Assembly (NCBI RefSeq): GCF_002102255.1
Contig: NZ_LQPH01000174.1
Coordinates: forward strand, 24,379 to 88,378
Direction of reading: 5' to 3'
DNA length: 64,000 nt
From: Mycobacterium nebraskense
GTDB lineage: Bacteria > Actinomycetota > Actinomycetes > Mycobacteriales > Mycobacteriaceae
How positions within the stretch are numbered: the stretch's first letter is position 1; each line of letters opens with the position of its first letter. The position numbers and the translations under genes were made by a program. The notes under the pieces are model-generated. The model was given only the letters and a program-made list of their open reading frames with translations. It searched no databases and had not been told where the DNA came from. Shown here one piece after another: positions 51,540-59,683 of this stretch.

Positions 51540-52742
51540 GCCGTCCAGCAACAGCGTCGCGGCTACCGCCGCACCGTCGGTGCGGATCCTTGCGGCCACG
51601 GCGCGCGCCCGCCGGCGGGCGCGCGGCGTCAGCACCGTCTCGAGCGCGGCCGATAGGGACTCGGCGGTAGGCGCCGGACCGTCGTGCGCGCTGCCGATGC
51701 CCAGGTCCGCCACCCGGCCGGCCCAATACGGCTGGTCGGCCCCCTGGGGCACCACCACCTGAGGCGCACCGGCCCGCGCGGCGGTGGTCGTGGTGCCCGC
51801 GCCGCCGTGGTGCACGATGGCCGCGACGTGGGCGAAGAGCGCCTGATGGTTGAGCTCACCGACGGCAAGGCAATCGTCCCGGTCGTCTATCGGGGCGAGG
51901 CCGGACCAGCCCCGGTAGAGAATCGCCCGTCGGCCCTGGGCGCGGACGGCCTCGACGACCGCCCGGGAAAGGTGGTTCGCGGCGCGCATGGGCATGCTGC
52001 CGAAGCCCACGTACACCGGTGCCGGGCCGGCGTCGAGGAACTTCGCCACGTCGGGCGGGAGGGGACGCTCGTCGGGCAGGATCCACGCCCCGGTCTGGAC
52101 CACGTCGAGCCCGCTGCGCTCCGGCCACGGGCCCAGGGTGGGGTCCGCGGCCAGCCACGGGCGCTCGGTGAGGGCGTAGTCGCGGACGTCGTCCACCGGC
52201 GGCAGGCCAAGCGACGCACGGTGACCGTTGAGCGTCGCGCGGAACAGCGTGTTGATGTGCTGGCCGTCCATCCGCCACAGCACCCGGTTGTCGATCACGC
52301 CCGCCGGCAACTGGCCGGCGTACGTCGGGGGCAGGTGGTGCGGTGACGGCAGAATCGTCGGTTGGTAGCTCACGTACGCGTAGGGAATGCCCAGGCGCTC
52401 GGCCACCGACCGCGCCCCCGCCGCGACGGGCGGGAAGCCGGTCGCCACCAGCAGGTCGCATCCGTCGGCCGCGGCGGCCACGGTGTCGAATTGCGCGGCG
52501 ACGAGCCCGTCCAGGTGCCGGCGAAGGTCGTCCTCCGACGGCGTGAGGCCGGCCGCCGTAGCACGCCACGAATCGCCGAATGGCACCAGCGGCAAGCCGA
52601 TACCGGCCAGCAGCTCCGCGAATTCCTGGTCCGGTGGCGCGCACACCCGAACCTCCGCGCCGAGCTCCCGCAACCGAACCCCGAGTGCCGCTAGCGGTTC
52701 GACCGCCCCGCGCGAATCGTGGGTGGACAGCAACACACGCAT
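51528..52742 (-). CDS. Glycopeptide/GPL-type glycosyltransferase (GT1)
   Basis: A 404-aa GT-B enzyme. The opening MRVLLSTHDSRGAVEPLAAL and the PPDQEFAELLAGIGLPLVP segment resemble glycosyltransferases of vancomycin-type antibiotics and mycobacterial glycopeptidolipid enzymes. The C-terminal donor site reads HHGGAGTTTTAARAGAPQV and PQGADQPYWAGRV. Donor and acceptor are unknown. The ATG at 52742 is used; 21 earlier open codons are not conserved. M. tuberculosis has no such gene at this position as I recall, so it is accessory. Confidence 0.85.
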   Translation of the reverse strand: MRVLLSTHDSRGAVEPLAALGVRLRELGAEVRVCAPPDQEFAELLAGIGLPLVPFGDSWRATAAGLTPSEDDLRRHLDGLVAAQFDTVAAAADGCDLLVATGFPPVAAGARSVAERLGIPYAYVSYQPTILPSPHHLPPTYAGQLPAGVIDNRVLWRMDGQHINTLFRATLNGHRASLGLPPVDDVRDYALTERPWLAADPTLGPWPERSGLDVVQTGAWILPDERPLPPDVAKFLDAGPAPVYVGFGSMPMRAANHLSRAVVEAVRAQGRRAILYRGWSGLAPIDDRDDCLAVGELNHQALFAHVAAIVHHGGAGTTTTAARAGAPQVVVPQGADQPYWAGRVADLGIGSAHDGPAPTAESLSAALETVLTPRARRRARAVAARIRTDGAAVAATLLLDGLSR

Positions 52743-52827
52743 TCCGATGCTGTCACCTCCGGACGGTGTGGGGGTTGCGGCGGCCGCGGACCGACACATT
52801 CTCATGAAATGTCAGTTCGCGCCGGAC

Positions 52828-52859
52828 CGTGGAACGCCTACCCTGGAAGGGATTCCACG
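52828..52859. repeat. 7-bp inverted repeat upstream of the glycosyltransferase
   Basis: CGTGGAA and TTCCACG flank an 18-nt centre in the 193-bp gap between the glycosyltransferase start and the acyl-CoA dehydrogenase stop. It could be an operator for the glycosyltransferase or a terminator of the dehydrogenase operon. Confidence 0.4.
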
Positions 52860-52935
52860 CGTCGCGAATGTTGCGGCCCAGTAAAGGGTTTGCCGTTCCC
52901 GTCAGGCCCCGAGCTAAAAATCAGTGCGAGCGCAA

Positions 52936-54027
52936 CTAGTTCGGGGGCAGGTCTACCAACTCGGCCAATCGGGCGCGGTGACGGTAGGCGGTGCCGAAGA
53001 TCAGCTGGTCGCTCTTGGCTCGCTTGAGGTACAGGTGCGCGGGATACTCCCACGTCATGCCGATGCCGCCGTGCAGCTGGACGCACTCCTCGGCCGCCTT
53101 CACGGCGACGCCGCTGCAATACGCCTGGGCGACCGCCGCCGCGACATCCGCGTCTTCGTCGCCGCGGGCGCACGTGTCGGCGGCGTAGCGGGCGGCCGCC
53201 GTCGCGGCGCTGACCTCGAACCACAGATCCGCCAGCCGGTGTTTGATCTCCTGGTACGAGCCGATCGCGCGGCCGAACTGCTTGCGCTGCTTGGCATATT
53301 CGAGCGTCGTCTCGAAGCACCACTGGGCGACGCCGAGTTGCTCGGACGCTAGCAGGGCCGCTCCGGTGCGCAGCGCATCGGCGACCGGTCCATCCGCCGG
53401 CCCGACGCTTGACGAGTCCGCCGCCGAAAAACTCACATTCGCAAGGGGTCTCGTCATGTCCAACGCCAGTAGTGGCGATACCTCCACACCGGCCGCGGCG
53501 CGCGAGACGGTATGCAGCTCGAGTCCGTCCGGGCCGGCGACCGGCACCACCAGCACGTCGGCCTCAGCGGCGCCGGCGACGCTGGTGACCGATCCGCTCA
53601 GTCCGTCGGCGCCGCGGGTCACTGTCCCGACCGGATCGCCGGGCGCGGTCGACAGCGGCACCGCCAGCGCCGCCGTCAGTTCACCTTGCGCCAGTGCGGA
53701 CACGGTTTCGGTGTCGCCGGCGCGCAGCAGCGCGACCGTGGCCAACAACGCGCTGGACAAGAACGGCACCGGCGCGGCGGCCCGGCCGATCTCCTCCATG
53801 ACTACCGCGGCCTCCCGCGCGCCGGCGCCCGCACCGCCGAGTGACTCCGGGACCAACAGGCCGGCCACTCCCAGCTCGGCGGCCAGGGTCCGCCAAATAC
53901 CCGAAAAATCCTGTGGCTCAGGGTCGTAGGCGCGTGCCACCGATTCGGAAGGGCAGCGGTCGGCGAACAGGTGCCGGACGCTGTCCCGCAGGGCCTCCTC
54001 GGTGTCGGAGTACAGCAAGTCGCTCAC
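52936..54027 (-). CDS. Acyl-CoA dehydrogenase subunit lacking the usual catalytic Glu
   Basis: A 363-aa acyl-CoA dehydrogenase-fold protein. The FAD-contacting end (CVQLHGGIGMTWEYPAHLYLK) is present, but where active enzymes have YEGTSEI this one reads IFGTAYRHR, so the base Glu is missing. Such subunits in mycobacteria pair with an active partner in alpha2-beta2 enzymes (for example ChsE1-ChsE2 and FadE26-FadE27 of steroid breakdown). The GTG start at 54027 overlaps the stop of the next dehydrogenase (GTGA), supporting a heteromer. The substrate is unknown. Confidence 0.88.
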   Translation of the reverse strand: MSDLLYSDTEEALRDSVRHLFADRCPSESVARAYDPEPQDFSGIWRTLAAELGVAGLLVPESLGGAGAGAREAAVVMEEIGRAAAPVPFLSSALLATVALLRAGDTETVSALAQGELTAALAVPLSTAPGDPVGTVTRGADGLSGSVTSVAGAAEADVLVVPVAGPDGLELHTVSRAAAGVEVSPLLALDMTRPLANVSFSAADSSSVGPADGPVADALRTGAALLASEQLGVAQWCFETTLEYAKQRKQFGRAIGSYQEIKHRLADLWFEVSAATAAARYAADTCARGDEDADVAAAVAQAYCSGVAVKAAEECVQLHGGIGMTWEYPAHLYLKRAKSDQLIFGTAYRHRARLAELVDLPPN

Positions 54028-55217
54028 CGGTCGAGGTCCTTCCAGGCGACGTCTTTGTCGACGCGGTGCTCACCCGGCAGACCCAGGATGCGCTCGGAAA
54101 TGGTGTTGCGCAGGATCTCCGAGGTCCCGCCCTCGATCGAGTTGCCGCGAGCGCGTAGGTAGCGGTACCCGGGCTCGCGTCCGACCAAATCGACGACTTC
54201 GGTCCTGCGCATGGTCCAGTCGTCGTACTGCAGCCCCGACTCGGCGTGCAGCTCGATGTCGAAGCCCGAAATGGCTTGGGCGAGACGGGCGAAGGCTATC
54301 TTCATGCCCGCGCCTTCCGGTCCGGGCTGCCCGGCTTGGGCCTGCTGCCGCAGCCGCTCGCCGGACAGCCGGAGGACCTCGGCGTCGACCCACAGCTTCA
54401 TCAGCTCGTCGTGCATCGCGGGGTTGCGCAACCCGGGCTCGTCCCGCCACGCCCTGGTGACCTTCCCGATGATTCCGCCCTCGCGCGGCGTACCGGCGCG
54501 GCTACCGATGGCGACGCGCTCGTTGTTGAGCGTCGTGGTCGCGACCCGCCAGCCGCCGCCGACCGGGCCGAGCCGGTTCGCGTCGGGCACCCGCACGTCG
54601 GTGAGGAACACCTCGTTGAACTCCGCCTCGCCGGTGATCTGGCGCAGCGGGCGCACCTCGACGCCGGGCTGCGTCATGTCGCACAAGAAGTACGTCAGGC
54701 CAAAGTGTTTGGGCACCGTCGGGTCGGTGCGGGCGACCAGGATGGCCATCTGCGCGTGCTGCGCCATCGACGTCCACACCTTCTGCCCGTTGACAATCCA
54801 GTCGTCGCCGTCGCGGACCGCCCGGGTGGCCAACCCGGCCAGGTCGGAACCCGCGCCGGGTTCACTGAACAACTGGCAATAGACTCGCTCGCCAGTGAAC
54901 AAGGGGCGCAGGAACTTTCGCTTCTGTTCGTCGGTCCCGAACGCCGCGATGGTGGGCGCCGCCATCCCCATCCCGATGAAGTTTTTTACGGTGCCGCCCA
55001 CCGGCGCCCCGGCGGCGGCCAGCTGGGCGTCGACGAGTTCCTGGGCCTTTCGCGGCAGGTCCAGCCCGCCGAAGCCGTGCGGAAGGTGCACCCAGGCCAG
55101 GCCCGCGTCGTACTGGGCGCCAAGGAATGCGCTCGGGTCGGTGGTGGCCGGGTTGTGCTCGTCCAGCAGCGCCTGCACCCGGGCCTTCAGGTCCGCCGAC
55201 CACTCCTCGGTACCCAT
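54024..55217 (-). CDS. Acyl-CoA dehydrogenase, catalytic subunit
   Basis: A 397-aa acyl-CoA dehydrogenase. FAD motifs QLFSEPGAGSDLAGL and WIVNGQKVWTS are intact, and the C-terminal SIEGGTSEILRN keeps the catalytic Glu that the neighbouring subunit lacks. The ATG at 55217 is chosen; the reading frame continues upstream through the SDR gene, but that part is only a shadow of the SDR. It is spaced 2 bp from the SDR stop and overlaps the following dehydrogenase by 4 bp, so all three form one operon. Confidence 0.92.
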   Translation of the reverse strand: MGTEEWSADLKARVQALLDEHNPATTDPSAFLGAQYDAGLAWVHLPHGFGGLDLPRKAQELVDAQLAAAGAPVGGTVKNFIGMGMAAPTIAAFGTDEQKRKFLRPLFTGERVYCQLFSEPGAGSDLAGLATRAVRDGDDWIVNGQKVWTSMAQHAQMAILVARTDPTVPKHFGLTYFLCDMTQPGVEVRPLRQITGEAEFNEVFLTDVRVPDANRLGPVGGGWRVATTTLNNERVAIGSRAGTPREGGIIGKVTRAWRDEPGLRNPAMHDELMKLWVDAEVLRLSGERLRQQAQAGQPGPEGAGMKIAFARLAQAISGFDIELHAESGLQYDDWTMRRTEVVDLVGREPGYRYLRARGNSIEGGTSEILRNTISERILGLPGEHRVDKDVAWKDLDR

Positions 55218-55219
55218 CG

Positions 55220-55996
55220 CTAGCCCTGTGGCCGAGTCTGAAAGCCCTGCGCGGCACCGAGCAGCAGGCCGCCGTCGATGACCATCGTCTCGCCGGTGAT
55301 CCAGCTCGCAGCGTCGGAAACCAGGAAGGCCACGGCGCCGGCCACATCGACGGGCTCGCCGATGCGTCCGAGCGCTATCGAAGAGGCGAGCGGATCCTCG
55401 TGGTCCTTCCACAGCGCCTCGGCCAGCCGGGTGCGCACCACCCCGGGGGCGATGGCGTTGACGCGGATGCGGGGCGAGAGTTCCAGCGCCAGCTGCTTGG
55501 TGACGTGGATCAGCGCGGCCTTGGTGGCGTTGTACATCCCCATGGCCGGCGATTGGTGCAGGCCACCGATGGAGGCGGTGTTGACGATCGCGCCGCCGTG
55601 CTCGCCCATCCATGATTTGACGACGAGCGAGGTCCACAGCAGCGGGGCCCAGAGGTTGACGTCGAAGATCTTGGTGAAGCGGGCGTGGTCCTGGTCGATC
55701 AGCGGGCCGTACGCCGGGTTGGTGCCCGCGTTGTTGATCAGGATGTCCACGCTGCCGAAACGCTCCAGCGTGAGGTCGACGCAGCGGCGGGCGGCGTCCT
55801 CGTCGACCGCGTGGGCGCCGACGCCCAGGGCGTTGCCGTCGACCTGTGCGGCGGCCTCGTCGGCGGCCTCCTGCTTGCGGGCGGTGAGCACCACATTGGC
55901 CCCGGCGGCCGCGAGCTGCTGGGCGATTGCGAGCCCGATTCCGCGCGAGGCGCCGGTGATGATCGCCGTTCGGCCGGTCAGATCCAGTGAGGTCAT
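55220..55996 (-). CDS. fabG5: Short-chain dehydrogenase/reductase (FabG5-like)
   Basis: A 258-aa SDR very similar to Rv2766c. It has the cofactor motif GASRGIG, NNAGTNPAYGP, catalytic Ser in NTASIGG and Tyr-x3-Lys in YNATKAALI, and the C-terminal DGGLLLG. It probably oxidises or reduces a beta-hydroxy/keto acyl-CoA or related alcohol, in line with the two acyl-CoA dehydrogenases downstream. The start ATG is at 55996. It is the first gene of the operon and divergent from the Gly/Cys-rich peptide gene. Confidence 0.92.
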   Translation of the reverse strand: MTSLDLTGRTAIITGASRGIGLAIAQQLAAAGANVVLTARKQEAADEAAAQVDGNALGVGAHAVDEDAARRCVDLTLERFGSVDILINNAGTNPAYGPLIDQDHARFTKIFDVNLWAPLLWTSLVVKSWMGEHGGAIVNTASIGGLHQSPAMGMYNATKAALIHVTKQLALELSPRIRVNAIAPGVVRTRLAEALWKDHEDPLASSIALGRIGEPVDVAGAVAFLVSDAASWITGETMVIDGGLLLGAAQGFQTRPQG

Positions 55997-56086
55997 CGTG
56001 GTGCGCCTTCCGTCGCGCGAAAACCAACGGTTTCCCGCTCGCTACATGGATGTTTTACACGTGCGCGTTCGTGGTATGCGATTTGC

Positions 56087-56434
56087 ATGTTCTCGAAATT
56101 AACCCTCACGAAAAGATTGGTGGTGGGCGGGGCCGCGGCCGCGGCAATCGCGGTCGCGCCGATCGCCATAACTGATTCTCTTGCTTCCGCGCCCGCGCCG
56201 TCCGCGGCGCCCACGCACGTGGTGTTCAAGGACGACCCGGGCGGCGGCGGCTGCGACGCCAACGGCAACTGCGGTTCGGGCGGCCAGTTCAACGGCCCCG
56301 GCGGCGGTCCCGGCGGCCAGGGCTGCGTCCCGGGCGTGGGCTGCGGCTCCGGCGGACAGTTCGCCGGTCCCGGCGGCGTGCCGGGCGGCACCGGATGTCT
56401 TCCGGGCGTCGGCTGCGGTTCCGGCCACGCCTGA
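56087..56434 (+). CDS. Secreted Gly/Cys 24-residue repeat protein
   Basis: A 115-aa protein with a basic start and hydrophobic signal sequence (about 1-35), an Ala/Pro linker and then three tandem repeats of 24 residues. Each unit is C-x5-C-GSGGQF-x-GPGG-x-PGG-x-G; the six Cys lie at 56, 62, 80, 86, 104 and 110, so the spacing 6/18 repeats exactly and the last unit is cut after GSGHA. After export the Cys would be paired. No family is recognised. The ribosome-binding site is weak. It lies between the divergent SDR gene and the convergent carboxylase gene (9 bp apart). Confidence 0.75.
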   Translation: MFSKLTLTKRLVVGGAAAAAIAVAPIAITDSLASAPAPSAAPTHVVFKDDPGGGGCDANGNCGSGGQFNGPGGGPGGQGCVPGVGCGSGGQFAGPGGVPGGTGCLPGVGCGSGHA

Positions 56435-56443
56435 TCAGTTCGA

Positions 56444-59400
56444 TCAGTTCGATCTCCGTGGCTCCCGGAGCCTGGCAATCCAGGCCCGGGAGTCGGCGGG
56501 GTCGATGACGTCGTCGAGTTCGAAGGTGGTGGCGGCCCGCAACGCCTTGCCGTGCTCGTAGGCCGCGGCCACCAGCTTGTCGAACAACTCCTGGCGCTTG
56601 CCGGGGTCACCCTCGGCGGCCAGCTCCTTGCTGAACCCGAGCCGGACGGCGCCCTCCAATCCCATACCGCCGATCTCGCCGGTCGGCCAGGCGACGGTGA
56701 ACTGCGGGGCGCGGAAAGAACCGCCGGCCATCGCCATCGCGCCGAGGCCGTAGCCCTTGCGCAGGATGATCATTCCGACCGGCACGGTCAAGCGCGCGCC
56801 CAGAACGAACATCCGCCCGAACCGCCGGACCGCCGCCTCCTTCTCCGCGTCGGGCCCGACCATGAAACCCGGGGTGTCGCACAGCGAAATCACCGGCAGC
56901 CGGAACGATTCGCACAGGGCGAGGAAGTCGCCGGCCTTGTCGGCGGCCTCGGCGTCGATGGCACCGCCGACGTGGTGCGTGCTGTTGGCGATCAGCCCGT
57001 ACGCCGCCCCTTCGACGCGGACCAGCGCGGTGACGATGCCGACGCCGTAGTCGGGCCGCAGGTCCAGCACGGAGCCGATGTCGACGATCGCCTCGATCGC
57101 CCGGTGTACGTCGTAGGCGCGTAACCGGTTCTGCGGCACCACATGCCGGACCAGCCGCGGATCCGGCGCCGCCCAGTCGTCCAGGGCGCCCTGGAAATAC
57201 GACAGGTACTGCTTGGCCAGCGAGACCGCGTGCGCCTCGTCGCGGGCGACGAGGCTGACCACGCCGTTGCGCCGTTGCACGCCGATCGGCCCGATCGCCT
57301 CCGGCGGGTATACCCCGAGCCCGCCGCCCTCGATCATGGCCGGTCCGCCCATCCCGATGTTGGCGTCCGGGGTCGCGATGATCACGTCGCACACCCCGGC
57401 CAGCGCCGCGTTCCCGGCGAAGCACCGGCCCGAGACGATCGCTATCAGCGGGACCCGGCCGCTCAGCGCGGCCAGCATCCGGAAGGTCGGTACGTCCAGC
57501 CCGGCGGCGCCGCCGACGTCGGTGTCCCCCGGTCGCCCACCGCCACCCTCGGCGAACAGCACCACCGGCAGCCGTTTCCGGGCGGCCAGGTCGAACGCGC
57601 GGTCGGTCTTGGCATGGTTGCGCATGCCTTGCGTGCCGGCCAGCACGGTGTAGTCGTAGGACACGACGACGGCCTCGGCCGCCGCCCGCCCGAAACGGTC
57701 CGCGCCGATCGTGGCCAGGCCGGCCACCAGGCCGTCGGCCGGCGTGTTGGCGATCAGATCTTCTTCCGAGCGCCGGCTGCGCTGGGCCGCGATCGCCAGC
57801 GCGCCGTATTCGACGAAGCTGCCGGGGTCGATCAGATCGGCGATGTTCTCCCGCGCGGTACGACGACCATGCTTGTGCCGCTTGGCCACCGCGGCCTCGC
57901 GGCCCTCGTCGAGGGTGAACAGATGCCGCCTGCGCACCTCGTCAAGATCGGCGCGCGGCCGGTCGAGATCCATTGTGGCCGTGGCTGGGTCACCTGTGTC
58001 GCCGGTGCCCGTGCGGGTGAAGATCAGCAACGGGTCGCCGGTTCCGACCACCTGCCCGGGGGTCACCAGGGTGCGCACCGTCCGCAGCGCGTCGGGCGCG
58101 ACGAGCACATGCTGCATCTTCATCGCTTCGAGGACGACGAGCTGGCTGCCCGCGCCGAAGTCGGCGCCCTCGGGCACCACCTCGATGACCGTGCCGGCCA
58201 ATTGCGCGCGCAGCACGTCCTCGCCGGGACAGAGCTCGACCGGCGTGACGCGGACCTCGTGCTGGTGCGTCGACGCCGCTGCCGCCAGCTCGGGCAGCTT
58301 CTCGTCGACGAAACCCGTGCCTACCCAACCGGATTCCACCGCAGGGTCACTCAGCAGCTCGCGCAGGAAGTCGATGTTGGTGCGGACGCCCTCGATGCCG
58401 AACTCGGCGAGGGCGGTGCGGGCCTTGCGCAGCGCCGCCTGCAGCGACGACCCGTGCACGTGGGCGATGACCTTCGCCAGCAGTGAGTCGTAGTGCGGGT
58501 TGACGAGTAGCCCGGCCCGGCCGTAGGTGTCGACGCGGATCCCCGGCCCGCTCGGCGGCGAGAACGCGGTGAGCGTGCCGGCCGCTGGCACAACGGAGAG
58601 GTCGGGTGCGAAAGTCTCCGCGTTGACCCGCGCCTGGATGGCGATGCCGCGATGCGCGGCGGGCTCGCCGATGACCTCGTTGCCGTCTGAGGCGATCCCG
58701 GCCGGCAGCCCGAGCTGATAGAAAGAGGCGCCCCTGGCGATGGCCAGCTGCACGGCCACCAGGTCGAACCCGGTCGTCTCCTCGGTGACCGTGTGCTCCA
58801 CCTGAATTCTCGGATTGACTTCGAGGAACACGAATTCCTCACCGCTGACCAGGAATTCGACCGTGCCCAGCCCGCGCAGCCCGACCCGCGCGCACAACCG
58901 GGCCGCGGCCCGGTGTAGGTCGTGCCGCAATCCGTCGGAAAGCCCTTGGGCGGGGGCCACTTCGACGAGCTTCTGGTAACGCCGCTGGATGCTGCAATCA
59001 CGGTCGCCGAGCGCGAGCGCGCGGGTTTGGTGCCCCGCCGGCGCGGCGACGACCTGGACCTCGATGTGCCGCGCGCCGTCGAGCAGCGCTTCGGCGAATA
59101 GCGCCGGATCGCCGAAGCCCAGTTGCGCCTCCGCGGCGCACTGTTGGTAGGCGTCGCCGATCTGATCGGCGCTGCGCACCGCGCGCATTCCCCGGCCACC
59201 GCCGCCGGCGAGCGCCTTGATCATGATGGCGCCGCCCCGGGCTTCGAAGAATGCCTCGATGTCACCGAGGCTGCTCGGCCCTTCGGTCGCGGGCAACACC
59301 GGCACCCCGGCGGCTATGGCGGCGCCGCGGGCGGCGGACTTGTTGCCCACCAGCTCGAGCGCGTCGGCGTCCGGTCCGACGAACGTGTACCCGGCGCCGG

Positions 59401-59683
59401 CGCAGGCGCGGGCGAAATCGGCGTTCTCGCTGAGAAACCCGTAACCCGGGTGAATCAGCTCCGCGCCCGAGCTTTTGGCCGCGGCCAAAATGGCGGACTG
59501 GTCCAGGTAGGCTCGCGGCCCGGCGCCGGGCAGGCCGATCGCTTCGTCGGCGGCGTGCACATGCGGGCTCTCGGCATCGTCCTCGGCGTAGACCGCGACC
59601 GTTCGCAGGCCCAATTCGACTGCCGTGCGGATGATTCGGAGCGCGATCTCGCCGCGGTTGGCGACCAGCACGGTCGCGCTCAT
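56444..59683 (-). CDS. Single-chain biotin-dependent acyl-CoA carboxylase
   Basis: A 1079-aa fusion of all three carboxylase parts: biotin carboxylase (1-460, ATP-grasp loop KALAGGGGRGMR), a short bridge, biotin carrier domain (about 490-555, biotinyl Lys522 in EAMKM), and carboxyltransferase (about 580-1079). Most mycobacterial carboxylases split these over AccA/AccD subunits. The closest described architecture is the single-chain long-chain acyl-CoA carboxylase (LCC) of M. avium subsp. paratuberculosis, a homohexamer. The ATG at 59683 overlaps the stop of the upstream acyl-CoA synthetase (ATGA), so the ligase may supply the acyl-CoA to be carboxylated. Confidence 0.93.
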   Translation of the reverse strand: MSATVLVANRGEIALRIIRTAVELGLRTVAVYAEDDAESPHVHAADEAIGLPGAGPRAYLDQSAILAAAKSSGAELIHPGYGFLSENADFARACAGAGYTFVGPDADALELVGNKSAARGAAIAAGVPVLPATEGPSSLGDIEAFFEARGGAIMIKALAGGGGRGMRAVRSADQIGDAYQQCAAEAQLGFGDPALFAEALLDGARHIEVQVVAAPAGHQTRALALGDRDCSIQRRYQKLVEVAPAQGLSDGLRHDLHRAAARLCARVGLRGLGTVEFLVSGEEFVFLEVNPRIQVEHTVTEETTGFDLVAVQLAIARGASFYQLGLPAGIASDGNEVIGEPAAHRGIAIQARVNAETFAPDLSVVPAAGTLTAFSPPSGPGIRVDTYGRAGLLVNPHYDSLLAKVIAHVHGSSLQAALRKARTALAEFGIEGVRTNIDFLRELLSDPAVESGWVGTGFVDEKLPELAAAASTHQHEVRVTPVELCPGEDVLRAQLAGTVIEVVPEGADFGAGSQLVVLEAMKMQHVLVAPDALRTVRTLVTPGQVVGTGDPLLIFTRTGTGDTGDPATATMDLDRPRADLDEVRRRHLFTLDEGREAAVAKRHKHGRRTARENIADLIDPGSFVEYGALAIAAQRSRRSEEDLIANTPADGLVAGLATIGADRFGRAAAEAVVVSYDYTVLAGTQGMRNHAKTDRAFDLAARKRLPVVLFAEGGGGRPGDTDVGGAAGLDVPTFRMLAALSGRVPLIAIVSGRCFAGNAALAGVCDVIIATPDANIGMGGPAMIEGGGLGVYPPEAIGPIGVQRRNGVVSLVARDEAHAVSLAKQYLSYFQGALDDWAAPDPRLVRHVVPQNRLRAYDVHRAIEAIVDIGSVLDLRPDYGVGIVTALVRVEGAAYGLIANSTHHVGGAIDAEAADKAGDFLALCESFRLPVISLCDTPGFMVGPDAEKEAAVRRFGRMFVLGARLTVPVGMIILRKGYGLGAMAMAGGSFRAPQFTVAWPTGEIGGMGLEGAVRLGFSKELAAEGDPGKRQELFDKLVAAAYEHGKALRAATTFELDDVIDPADSRAWIARLREPRRSN

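Noticed and set aside
54024..56027. Apparent 667-aa fusion with an acyl-CoA dehydrogenase at its end
   Set aside because: The first 270 codons are an out-of-frame shadow of the SDR gene; the dehydrogenase starts at the ATG at 55217.
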